A stretch of DNA of 6,186 bases, taken from positions 1 through 6,186 of the forward strand of contig JAKCCP010000316.1 of assembly GCA_021841985.1 (NCBI GenBank), given 5' to 3'. This document shows positions 1 through 5,855 of the stretch, piece by piece; the first letter of the stretch is position 1; every line of letters starts with the position of its first letter. Source of the DNA: Pseudomonadota bacterium. GTDB lineage: Bacteria; Pseudomonadota; Alphaproteobacteria; Acetobacterales; Acetobacteraceae. The notes under the pieces are model-generated. The model searched no databases. It saw nothing but the letters and a program-made list of their open reading frames with translations, and was not told the origin of the DNA. Made by a program: the position numbers and the translations under genes.

Positions 1-920
1 ATCTCATTCTCGCTATGGGCGCGCATGCGAAGGGCCAGGGTCTCGACCCCCTGGAGAATGAGAAACGCATTGAACGGGCTGATCGCGGCGCCGAGATCAC
101 GGAGCAGCGTCACCCGCGCCTTGAGGATATAGGCGATCGGGCCGAGCGGTTTTGCCGCCTCGCTCCAGACCGCGCCGTGATAGCTGGGATCGGGGCGGTT
201 GAGGAGCGGCTGGCGCTCGGGGAAGGCCGCCCAGTCGAAATTGCCGCCATCGATCAGCACGCCGCCGATCGAGTTGCCATGCCCGCCGAGCCATTTCGTC
301 GCCGAATACATCACCACCGCGGCGCCATGGTCGAAGGGGCGGACGAGCAGCGGCGCGGCGGTGTTGTCCATGATCAACGGCACGCCGAAACGGCGCCCGA
401 TCGCCGCGACCTCGCCGATCGGAAAGACGTGGAGCTTGGGATTGGGCAGCGTCTCGGCGTAATAGGCGCGGGTGCGGGCATCGGTCGCGCGGGCGAAAGC
501 CTCCGGATCCTCGGGATCGACGAAGCGCACCTCGATCCCCTGATCCTTGAGGGTATTGGCGAACAGATTCCAGGTGCCGCCGTAAAGATCGGTCGAACTC
601 ACGATGTTGTCGCCGGCGCAAGCGAGATTCTGCAACGCCAAGGCGGACGCCGCCTGCCCCGAGGCGACGGCGAGCGCCGCAACCCCGCCCTCGAGCGCCG
701 CGAGACGCTTTTCCAGAACATCGACGGTCGGGTTCATGATGCGGGTATAGATGTTGCCGAGTTCCTTCAGCGCGAACAGATTGGCGGCGTGCTCGGCGCT
801 GTCGAACTGATAGGCCGTGGTCTGGTAGATCGGCACCGCGACCGCGTTGGTGGCGGGATCGGCCCGCCAGCCGGCATGGAGTGCCAGGGTTTCGGGATGG
901 GGCGAATGGGATTCCGTCAT
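1..920 (-). CDS. metY: O-acetylhomoserine sulfhydrylase (O-acetylhomoserine aminocarboxypropyltransferase), 3' end cut by window edge
   Basis: A cytosolic PLP enzyme of the Cys/Met metabolism family that converts O-acetylhomoserine plus sulfide into homocysteine for methionine synthesis. The first 306 codons are visible; the family is usually about 430 aa, so roughly 120 residues are missing beyond the left edge. Visible landmarks: the N-terminal TLALHAGWRADPATNAVAVPIYQTTAYQFDS-type block (split here as TLALHAGWRADP, then AVPIYQTTAYQFDS, residues 11-41), NIYTRIMNPTVDVLEKRLAALEGG (starting at 56), SGQAA (87-91), LYGGTWNLF (112-120), DNT (185-187), and the PLP lysine K209 in SATKWLGGHG. GGNFDW (225-230) follows, as in MetY. 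The start ATG (920-918) is preceded by GAGGAG at 933-928, spaced 7 nt. The upstream neighbour is a separate unit, and a promoter with a palindromic operator lies directly upstream. MetZ (O-succinylhomoserine sulfhydrylase) is the main alternative, but the Fdw-containing block favours MetY. No frameshift is seen. Confidence 0.93.
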   Translation of the reverse strand, partial: MTESHSPHPETLALHAGWRADPATNAVAVPIYQTTAYQFDSAEHAANLFALKELGNIYTRIMNPTVDVLEKRLAALEGGVAALAVASGQAASALALQNLACAGDNIVSSTDLYGGTWNLFANTLKDQGIEVRFVDPEDPEAFARATDARTRAYYAETLPNPKLHVFPIGEVAAIGRRFGVPLIMDNTAAPLLVRPFDHGAAVVMYSATKWLGGHGNSIGGVLIDGGNFDWAAFPERQPLLNRPDPSYHGAVWSEAAKPLGPIAYILKARVTLLRDLGAAISPFNAFLILQGVETLALRMRAHSENE

Positions 921-937
921 CGCGGCACTCCTCTAAA

Positions 938-956
938 CCACGATATTATATCGTGG
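938..956. promoter_or_regulatory. Candidate operator: 19-bp perfect inverted repeat upstream of metY
   Basis: CCACGATATTATATCGTGG has two 9-bp arms that are exact reverse complements around one central base. It lies 17 nt upstream of the metY start codon and just upstream of its ribosome binding site. The minus-strand reading contains a perfect TATAAT, so a bound dimeric regulator would cover the -10 box. The site does not look like MetJ boxes (AGACGTCT) or MetR sites (TGAA-N5-TTCA). ArsR-family methionine-cycle regulators of the SahR/SamR kind are a plausible class by context only. It could also fold in RNA as a 7-bp stem with a 5-nt loop. Confidence 0.6.
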
Positions 957-975
957 AAATATGGATAAACGTCAT
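945..975 (-). promoter_or_regulatory. Candidate sigma-70 promoter of metY
   Basis: On the minus strand TATAAT at 950-945 matches the -10 consensus exactly. The best upstream partner is ATGACG at 975-970 (4 of 6 to TTGACA) with a long 19-nt spacer, so the -35 is weak. Transcription would begin near 938, giving a leader of under 20 nt, too short for a riboswitch. The -10 box sits in the centre of the palindrome at 938-956. Confidence 0.45.
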
Positions 976-1031
976 GGTTTGTATAATTACAGCGTGCTTC
1001 CGACAAGGGTTTTTTTACGATAAGAAAATTT

Positions 1032-1138
1032 GTTCTTTTTTGCAAAAAAGAACCAAAAAATTTTTATACTGTTGGGCATCGCCGCTGGCGATACCCTGTT
1101 CTTAAAACAAATAAAGTCTTTTTGCTTCTTTTTCTTTC
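1032..1138. repeat. AT-rich structured intergenic element with nested palindromes
   Basis: An AT-rich block in an otherwise very GC-rich window. It starts with a perfect 22-bp palindrome (1032-1053: GTTC, six T, GC, six A, GAAC), continues through an A6T5 run (1055-1065), holds a GC-rich hairpin (1074-1083 with 1087-1096, loop 1084-1086), and ends in a T-rich tract (1116-1138) with GTCTTTTTGC at 1116-1125. That last segment is nearly identical to the T-rich half of the palindrome, so its complement can pair with it and enclose the hairpin. The block ends 6 nt short of the stop of the glycohydrolase gene. I recall similar GGTTCTTTTTT...AAAAAAGAAC elements in intergenic regions of Acetobacteraceae. 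Only one copy is in this window, so calling it an interspersed repeat rests on memory. Confidence 0.5.
1055..1096 (-). terminator. Candidate transcription terminator after the ADP-ribosylglycohydrolase genes
   Basis: In the minus-strand transcript GGGUAUCGCC (1096-1087) pairs with GGCGAUGCCC (1083-1074) over 10 positions with one U-G wobble and an AGC loop. On the plus strand the same position is an A-C mismatch, so the stem is complete only in the minus-strand RNA, the direction of the upstream genes. The run of six U (1060-1055) comes 13 nt after the stem, which is farther than in a standard intrinsic terminator. The A/T palindrome at 1053-1032, followed by a U-rich stretch, may help. Confidence 0.4.
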
Positions 1139-1143
1139 ATTTT

Positions 1144-2043
1144 CTACTTTACGGCGTCGAAAAGCTGCTCGGCGAGCCGGACGATGCGATCGGCGCCGAC
1201 CAGCTTCTCCCGCCACGCCAGCGGCAACGCCGACGCTCCCCAGATGGCACCGGCGATCTGTCCGGTGACGGCCGCGACGGTATCGGCGTCCTGGCCGAGA
1301 TTGGCGGCGAGGATGAGCGCCGCGCGCGCATCCTCCGAGCGCGCCACACACCAGAACGCCGCCTCCAGCGTATCGACGACATAGCCGGATGAGCGGATCT
1401 GCGCCCGCTGCTTGTCGCGCCAGCGCCCGGCGGCGATCTGGGTGATATCGGCGAGCCAGCCCGGCCGCGCCGGCTGCAACAGCGCCGCCTTGCCGGCGCC
1501 ACCGATCGCCGCCACCAGCACGCGGGCGAGCAATTCGCAGGCGTCGAGGCAAGCCGGCGCGGCGTGAGTGGTCCGGCTCTGGCTCCGCGCGATGCTTGCC
1601 GCGCGATCGGGCGAGCCATGCCAGCGGATGGCAACCGGCGCCAAGCGCATGATGCTGCCATTGCCGGCGTCCATCGGGTCTTCCGAGCCGGCCATCGGGT
1701 CGCCGTTCTTGCGGAAGCGCTCGAGCGCCGCGCGGGTCGCGTTGCCGATGTCGAAACAGGTGCCGGTCGCGCTGTTCTCGCCCTTTTTCCACCAGCGCAC
1801 GAAACGTTCCATCAGGTCGCGCGGATCGAGATCGGACTGGACGAGGAGCGATTCGGCGAGACAGAGCGCCATCGCGGTGTCGTCCGTCCACTCGCCGGGC
1901 TTCAGGCCGAACGGGCCGCCGCCGATGAGATCGGTGACGGCGGGGCGGGAATCGCGTTTCTGGAATTCCAGCGGCACGCCAAGCGCATCGCCGGCCGCAA
2001 GCCCGAGCAGGCTGCCAATGGCTCGATCGCGGCGCGGATCCAT
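1144..2043 (-). CDS. ADP-ribosylglycohydrolase family protein (DraG/ARH-type), downstream copy
   Basis: 299 aa, complete. Members of this all-helical family hydrolyse ADP-ribose from modified protein side chains or related ADP-ribosyl compounds using a pair of magnesium ions. Conserved blocks are in the expected order: GDALG (18-22), GGGPFGLKPGEWTDDT (41-56, with the metal ligands in T53-D54-D55-T56), RWWKKGENSATG (83-94), GNGSIMRLAPVA (128-139), SRTTHA (156-161), and NLGQDADT (248-255, second metal motif at 252-255) followed by GQIAGAIWG (261-269). No signal peptide or membrane segment is visible, so it should be cytosolic. The start ATG at 2043 has GGAGG (2057-2053) 9 nt upstream. It begins 24 nt after the stop of a paralogous gene, to which it is more than half identical by eye. 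No partner ADP-ribosyltransferase is visible, so the substrate is unknown; DraG itself, acting on nitrogenase reductase, cannot be claimed. Confidence 0.9.
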   Translation of the reverse strand: MDPRRDRAIGSLLGLAAGDALGVPLEFQKRDSRPAVTDLIGGGPFGLKPGEWTDDTAMALCLAESLLVQSDLDPRDLMERFVRWWKKGENSATGTCFDIGNATRAALERFRKNGDPMAGSEDPMDAGNGSIMRLAPVAIRWHGSPDRAASIARSQSRTTHAAPACLDACELLARVLVAAIGGAGKAALLQPARPGWLADITQIAAGRWRDKQRAQIRSSGYVVDTLEAAFWCVARSEDARAALILAANLGQDADTVAAVTGQIAGAIWGASALPLAWREKLVGADRIVRLAEQLFDAVK

Positions 2044-2067
2044 TTATCCTCTCCTCCAGTCGCATCA

Positions 2068-2943
2068 TCAAAACACTGGCGCGCCGGCAGCCTCATAGAG
2101 CCGCAGCGCCCGCTCCGTGATATGCGCGACCTTGGCGAGGTTTTCCAGCCAGGTTTGTGGAATGGCAGCCGCGCCCCAGATGGCGCCGGCGATTTGGCCG
2201 GCGATCGCGGCGGCGGTATCGGCATCGCCGCCGAGATTGGCGGCAAGCAGTACCGCCTCGGGAAAATCCCCGGCCATCCCGACACACCAGAGCGCCGCTT
2301 CCAGGGTTGCCCGGGCGCTGCCATCGGCGGTGATCTCATCCCGCCCTTTGCCGCGCCAGCCTCCCGCCGCCAAAGCCGCGATCGCCGGATCAGCAAGGCT
2401 CGCGCCATGCGCGGAGAGCGCCGCCTTGCCCGCGCCAGCGATCGCCGCGACCAGGATCCGGGCCAGGAGATCGGCGGCATCGACCGCCGCCGTCGCCGCA
2501 TGGGTGGTCCGGCTTTGCGCCCGCGCGATCGCCGCCGCCCTTTCGGGCGCGGCATGAAAGCGGATGGCGACCGGGGCGAGCCGCATGATCCCGCCATTGC
2601 TCGCCGGCGCCGGGCTGTCCTCGGCGATCAGGGCGCCGGTTGCGCGAAACCGCTCGAGCGCGGCAAATGTCGTCCGCCCGATGCCGAGGCCAACCCCGGT
2701 CGCGCTGTTTTCGCCCCTCTCCCACCAGCGCCGAAACCGGGTCAGGAGATCAGCGGAGTCGAGCGCCGGGTCGGTGAGCAGCGAATCGGCGAGGCAGAGG
2801 GCGAGCGCGGTGTCATCCGTCCACGCCCCGGGCGGGAGCGCGAACGGCCCGCCGCCGATCATGCCGGCAAGCGGTGGTTCGACATCGCGCGCGCAGCCTT
2901 CGCGCGGCGCGCCGAGCGCATCCCCGACCGCGAGGCCGAGCAA
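2068..2943 (-). CDS. ADP-ribosylglycohydrolase family protein (DraG/ARH-type), upstream copy; start codon uncertain
   Basis: 291 aa if begun at the TTG at 2943, and probably 308 aa. It is a paralogue of the next gene, with the same metal-dependent ADP-ribosyl hydrolase signature: GDALG (7-11), GGGPFALPPGAWTDDT (30-45), RWWERGENSATG (72-83), SNGGIMRLAPVA (115-126), SRTTHA (144-149), DADT (240-243) and GQIAGAIWG (249-257). The TTG is very likely not the true start. The 17 codons upstream of it include DPRRERALGA, which aligns with residues 2-11 (DPRRDRAIGS) of the downstream copy. The frame is open back to about 3090 but contains no ATG, GTG or TTG there. The only near-start is CTG at 2994-2992, whose last two bases overlap the grxD stop as CTGA, an arrangement fit for translational coupling. 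No good ribosome binding site precedes either candidate. The catalytic motifs are intact, so I do not call it a pseudogene. Confidence 0.87.
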   Translation of the reverse strand: MLGLAVGDALGAPREGCARDVEPPLAGMIGGGPFALPPGAWTDDTALALCLADSLLTDPALDSADLLTRFRRWWERGENSATGVGLGIGRTTFAALERFRATGALIAEDSPAPASNGGIMRLAPVAIRFHAAPERAAAIARAQSRTTHAATAAVDAADLLARILVAAIAGAGKAALSAHGASLADPAIAALAAGGWRGKGRDEITADGSARATLEAALWCVGMAGDFPEAVLLAANLGGDADTAAAIAGQIAGAIWGAAAIPQTWLENLAKVAHITERALRLYEAAGAPVF

Positions 2944-2990
2944 GGCGCCGAGCGCCCGCTCGCGCCGCGGGTCGGAGGCGCGAGCGGGCG

Positions 2991-3344
2991 TCAGGCCGCT
3001 GCCTGGTGCGGGACGCCCTTCTCCTTGAGCAGCGCAGCAAGCTCGCCGGACTGGAACATCTCCGTCACGATATCGCTGCCGCCGACGAACTCACCCTTGA
3101 CATAGAGTTGCGGGATGGTCGGCCAGTTGGAGAACTCCTTGATGCCGTCCCGCAGTTCCGGGTCTTCCAGGACATTGGCGGTGTGGAAGGGGACTTCGAG
3201 ATGGCTCAGAATCTGCACGACACGGGCGGAGAAGCCGCATTGCGGGAACATCGCCGTCCCCTTCATGAACAGCATGACCGGATGGGCGTCGATTTCGGTC
3301 TGGATACGCGCGAAAACCGGATTGGCGGAAGCTTCGGTGGCCAT
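2991..3344 (-). CDS. grxD: Monothiol glutaredoxin, Grx4/GrxD family (CGFS)
   Basis: 117 aa. CGFS glutaredoxins bind a glutathione-ligated [2Fe-2S] cluster and pass it on in iron-sulfur assembly and iron sensing; they have little dithiol reductase activity. Visible: K28 in FMKGT (glutathione contact), the active site CGFS with C36 inside [23 protein letters not shown] (74-82, cis-proline loop) and GGSDI (88-92). Length matches single-domain family members. The start at 3344 is chosen because AAGGAG (3360-3355) lies 10 nt upstream. An in-frame ATG at 3374 overlaps the bolA stop as ATGA and would add 10 residues; it lacks a comparable ribosome binding site. The gene begins 26 nt after a BolA-family gene, its usual physical partner. 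Its stop overlaps a CTG that may start the next gene. Confidence 0.96.
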   Translation of the reverse strand: MATEASANPVFARIQTEIDAHPVMLFMKGTAMFPQCGFSARVVQILSHLEVPFHTANVLEDPELRDGIKEFSNWPTIPQLYVKGEFVGGSDIVTEMFQSGELAALLKEKGVPHQAAA

Positions 3345-3354
3345 CGGGGAAAAA

Positions 3355-3360
3355 CTCCTT
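3355..3360 (-). promoter_or_regulatory. Ribosome binding site deciding the grxD start
   Basis: AAGGAG on the minus strand, 10 nt before the ATG at 3344. It supports that start over the in-frame ATG at 3374. Confidence 0.75.
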
Positions 3361-3370
3361 ATCGGATGCG

Positions 3371-3604
3371 TCATTCGGGGGGCGTGGTTTGCAGCGCGAG
3401 GGCATGCAGCTCGCCGCCCACGCGCCCGCGCAACGCGGCATAGACGATCTGGTGCTGTGCGACACGCGAGAGGCCACGAAACCGCTCGCTCACCACGGTC
3501 GCGGCGTAATGGTCGCCGTCGCCCGCGAGATCCTCGATCGTCACCCGCGCGTCCGGCAGCGCCGCCTTGATCAGGGCCTCGATCTCGCTCACCGCCATCG
3601 CCAT
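3371..3604 (-). CDS. BolA/IbaG family protein, partner of CGFS glutaredoxin
   Basis: 77 aa from the ATG at 3604. Small BolA proteins form [2Fe-2S]-bridged heterodimers with CGFS glutaredoxins and act in iron-sulfur cluster trafficking or iron sensing. The sequence shows the BolA fold pattern: an N-terminal helix ([14 protein letters not shown], 6-19), a strand and loop with [12 protein letters not shown] (28-39), [18 protein letters not shown] (41-58) with the helix-turn-helix-like core, and the C-terminal ELHALAL (65-71). H67 there corresponds to the conserved histidine used as cluster ligand in Fra2-type BolA proteins. The short form without a long C-terminal tail resembles IbaG/BolA2 more than E. 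coli BolA. It starts 28 nt after purL and ends 26 nt before grxD. Three in-frame ATGs (3610, 3604, 3598) occur in a triple ATGGCG repeat; 3604 has the best spacing from GAGGG. Confidence 0.94.
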   Translation of the reverse strand: MAMAVSEIEALIKAALPDARVTIEDLAGDGDHYAATVVSERFRGLSRVAQHQIVYAALRGRVGGELHALALQTTPPE

Positions 3605-3612
3605 CGCCATAT

Positions 3613-3617
3613 CCCTC
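3613..3617 (-). promoter_or_regulatory. Ribosome binding site for the BolA-family gene
   Basis: GAGGG on the minus strand lies 8 nt before the ATG at 3604, but only 2 nt before the ATG at 3610 and 14 nt before the ATG at 3598. This spacing favours the middle ATG. Confidence 0.55.
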
Positions 3618-3632
3618 GTCGGTTTCGTCGGC

Positions 3633-5855
3633 TTAGCGCGAGGCGGCCATGAATTCGGTGAAAAACCGCTCATGCGCCGCCCGCAGCTCTGCCAGCGATA
3701 TGGCGACCGCACCCGGCAGTGTCAAATCCCGCCCGCCGGTTTTGCCCCCTCCGGTTTTGCCCCCTCCGGTTTTGCCGAGAAACCGCGCCGGCACGCCTGC
3801 CGTCTCGGCGGCGACGAGCAGGGCGGCGCCATCGGCGACCGCCAGCACATAGCGCGCCTGCTCCTCGCCGAACCAGAACGCATGCGCCGGCAGGTCGGGC
3901 GGCGTCGGGTCGAGCACAGCACCGGTCTCGCCCGCCAGCGCCATCTCGGCGAGCGCGACCAGAAGCCCCCCATCGGCGACATCGTGGCAGGCTTTGACGC
4001 GCCCGGCGAGGATTTCCCCACGCACGAAATCCCCCGCCCGGCGTTCGGCGGCGAGATCGACCGGCGGCGGCGCGCCGTCCTCGCGGCCACAGATCTCGCG
4101 GAGCCACAAACTCTGGCCGAGCCAGCCCGAACTCGCCCCGATCAGCACCAGATCGAGCCCCGGCGCGAGCGCGATCCCGACCGCATCCGCCGCATGATCG
4201 AACACACCCAGCCCGCCGATCGCCGGCGTCGGCAGGATCGCGCTGCCCTCGGTCTCGTTATAGAGGCTGACATTGCCGCTCACCACCGGGAAATCGAGCG
4301 CCCGGCAAGCTTCCGCCATGCCCCTGATGGCGGCGGCGAACTGGCCCATGATCTCGGGTTTCTCGGGGTTGCCGAAATTGAGATTATCGGTGAGGGCGAG
4401 CGGCCGGGCGCCGGTCGCGGTGAGGTTGCGCCACGCCTCGGCGACCGCCTGCGCCCCACCGGCGTAAGGGTCGGCGGCGCAATAGCGCGGGGTGCAGTCG
4501 GTGGTGAGCGCCAGCGCCAGATCATGCCCCTCGATCCGCACCACGGCGGCATCCGCCGCTCCCGGGCGTTTGATCGTCTGCCCGCCGAGCGTCGCGTCAT
4601 ACTGGTCGGTGATCCAGGCGCGCGAGCAAAGATCGGGGCAGGCGATGAGGCGGAGCAGCGCGGGCGCGATGCCGGCCGGATCGGCGATGGCGACGGGATC
4701 GAGCACCGGCGGCGGCTTCGTCTCCGCGATCGGGCGGCGATAGAGCGGCGCCTGATCGGCGAGCGGGGCGAGCGGGATATCCGCCTCCACCCGCCCGCCA
4801 TGGCGCACGACGATGCGGCCGCTGTCGGTGATCTCGCCGATGATCGCGAAATCCAACTCCCATTTGCGGAAAATCGCCGCCGCCATCGCCTCGCGCCCGG
4901 GCCGCAGCACGATCAGCATGCGCTCCTGGCTTTCCGAGAGCATCATCTCATAGGCGCTCATGCCGGTCTCGCGCTGGGGCACGCGGTCGAGATCGAGCGC
5001 GATGCCAACCCCGCCCTTCCCCGCCATCTCGACCGAGGAACTGGTGAGCCCGGCCGCGCCCATGTCCTGGATGGCGATGATGGCGTCGGTCGCCATCAAT
5101 TCGAGGCAGGCCTCGATCAGCAATTTTTCGGTGAACGGATCACCGACCTGCACCGTCGGGCGCTTTTCCTCGGCATCCTCGGCGAATTCCGCGCTCGCCA
5201 TGGTTGCGCCATGGATGCCGTCGCGCCCGGTTTTGGCGCCGACGTAAACGACGGGGTTGCCGATGCCGGCGGCGGCGCTGAGGAAAATCCGATCCGCCGG
5301 CGCGATGCCGACGGTCATCGCATTGACCAGCGGGTTGCCGTTATAGGAGCGATGAAAATCGACCTCGCCGCCGACCGTGGGCACGCCGACGCAATTGCCA
5401 TAGCCGCCGATGCCGCGCACCACGCCATCGACGATGCGCCTGGTCGCCGGATGCGCCGGATCGCCGAAGCGGAGCGCATTCAGATTGGCGATCGGGCGCG
5501 CGCCCATGGTGAAGACGTCGCGCAAAATGCCGCCGACCCCGGTCGCCGCCCCCTGATAGGGCTCGATGAAGCTCGGGTGGTTGTGGCTCTCCATCTTGAA
5601 AACCGCCGCCAAACCATCCCCGATCGCGACCACCCCGGCATTCTCCCCCGGCCCATGGATCACCCACGGCGCCGCGGTCGGCAATTCGCGGAGCCAGACG
5701 CGCGAGGATTTGTACGAACAATGCTCGGACCACATGACCGAGAAGATGCCAAGCTCGGTGAGGCTCGGTGCGCGCCCGAGAATGGCCAGAACGCGCGCAT
5801 ATTCCTCGGCGCTCAAGCCGAAGGAGCGGGCGAGGGTTTCGGAGATTTCGGTCAT
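3633..5855 (-). CDS. purL: Phosphoribosylformylglycinamidine synthase subunit PurL
   Basis: 740 aa, the usual size of the small-type PurL that works with separate PurS and PurQ. It makes FGAM from FGAR, ATP and ammonia supplied by PurQ (fourth step of IMP synthesis), in the cytosol. Visible: [17 protein letters not shown] (36-52, catalytic histidine H45), [20 protein letters not shown] (87-106, nucleotide and metal site), [12 protein letters not shown] (112-123), [17 protein letters not shown] (262-278), SESQERM (307-313), second-half motifs [16 protein letters not shown] (490-505), [11 protein letters not shown] (525-535) and [16 protein letters not shown] (623-638). The start ATG (5855-5853) has AAGGG at 5870-5866, spaced 10 nt; the open frame extends 82 codons further but into the overlapping upstream gene in another frame. 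That upstream gene is DUF4276 rather than the usual purQ/purS. Residues about 695-708 are a KTGGG repeat unlike family members I know. The stop lies 28 nt before the BolA gene. Confidence 0.97.
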   Translation of the reverse strand: MTEISETLARSFGLSAEEYARVLAILGRAPSLTELGIFSVMWSEHCSYKSSRVWLRELPTAAPWVIHGPGENAGVVAIGDGLAAVFKMESHNHPSFIEPYQGAATGVGGILRDVFTMGARPIANLNALRFGDPAHPATRRIVDGVVRGIGGYGNCVGVPTVGGEVDFHRSYNGNPLVNAMTVGIAPADRIFLSAAAGIGNPVVYVGAKTGRDGIHGATMASAEFAEDAEEKRPTVQVGDPFTEKLLIEACLELMATDAIIAIQDMGAAGLTSSSVEMAGKGGVGIALDLDRVPQRETGMSAYEMMLSESQERMLIVLRPGREAMAAAIFRKWELDFAIIGEITDSGRIVVRHGGRVEADIPLAPLADQAPLYRRPIAETKPPPVLDPVAIADPAGIAPALLRLIACPDLCSRAWITDQYDATLGGQTIKRPGAADAAVVRIEGHDLALALTTDCTPRYCAADPYAGGAQAVAEAWRNLTATGARPLALTDNLNFGNPEKPEIMGQFAAAIRGMAEACRALDFPVVSGNVSLYNETEGSAILPTPAIGGLGVFDHAADAVGIALAPGLDLVLIGASSGWLGQSLWLREICGREDGAPPPVDLAAERRAGDFVRGEILAGRVKACHDVADGGLLVALAEMALAGETGAVLDPTPPDLPAHAFWFGEEQARYVLAVADGAALLVAAETAGVPARFLGKTGGGKTGGGKTGGRDLTLPGAVAISLAELRAAHERFFTEFMAASR
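3736..3776. repeat. 15-bp in-frame tandem repeat within purL
   Basis: The unit CCGGTTTTGCCCCCT (plus strand) occurs twice exactly (3736-3750, 3751-3765) and then as an 11-bp partial copy (3766-3776). As 15 bp is five codons, each unit adds KTGGG to PurL without a frameshift, giving [14 protein letters not shown] near residues 695-708 between the second synthetase domain body and the C-terminal strand. Slippage at this site would change protein length in 5-residue steps. Confidence 0.9.

Noticed and set aside
15..968. A 317-codon plus-strand open frame over metY
   Set aside because: The minus-strand frame reads as an unbroken MetY with its PLP lysine motif; the plus-strand frame has no recognisable family.
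1030..1105. A plus-strand promoter and small gene in the AT-rich gap (TATACT at 1066-1071)
   Set aside because: The nearest -35-like sequence, TTGCAA, is about 20 nt upstream, and the frame that follows runs into the antisense of the glycohydrolase gene without a family match. The match is expected by chance in AT-rich DNA.
957..1143. A SAM-type riboswitch upstream of metY
   Set aside because: The predicted leader after the TATAAT is under 20 nt, and I do not see a SAM-II-like pseudoknot pattern in the AT-rich region further upstream.
1064..2071. A 335-codon minus-strand frame overlapping the downstream glycohydrolase
   Set aside because: It is the same DNA in another frame, is Arg-rich and lacks motifs; the 299-aa frame carries all conserved blocks.
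1144..2994. Calling the glycohydrolases DraG of the nitrogenase switch
   Set aside because: The shared motifs define the wider ADP-ribosylglycohydrolase family; there is no draT or nif gene in the window, so the specific DraG role is unsupported.
1564..3105. A 513-codon plus-strand open frame across both glycohydrolase genes
   Set aside because: It runs antisense over two genes with intact family motifs, has low-complexity Arg/Ala/Gly composition, and shows a repeated pattern only because the paralogues beneath it are repeated.
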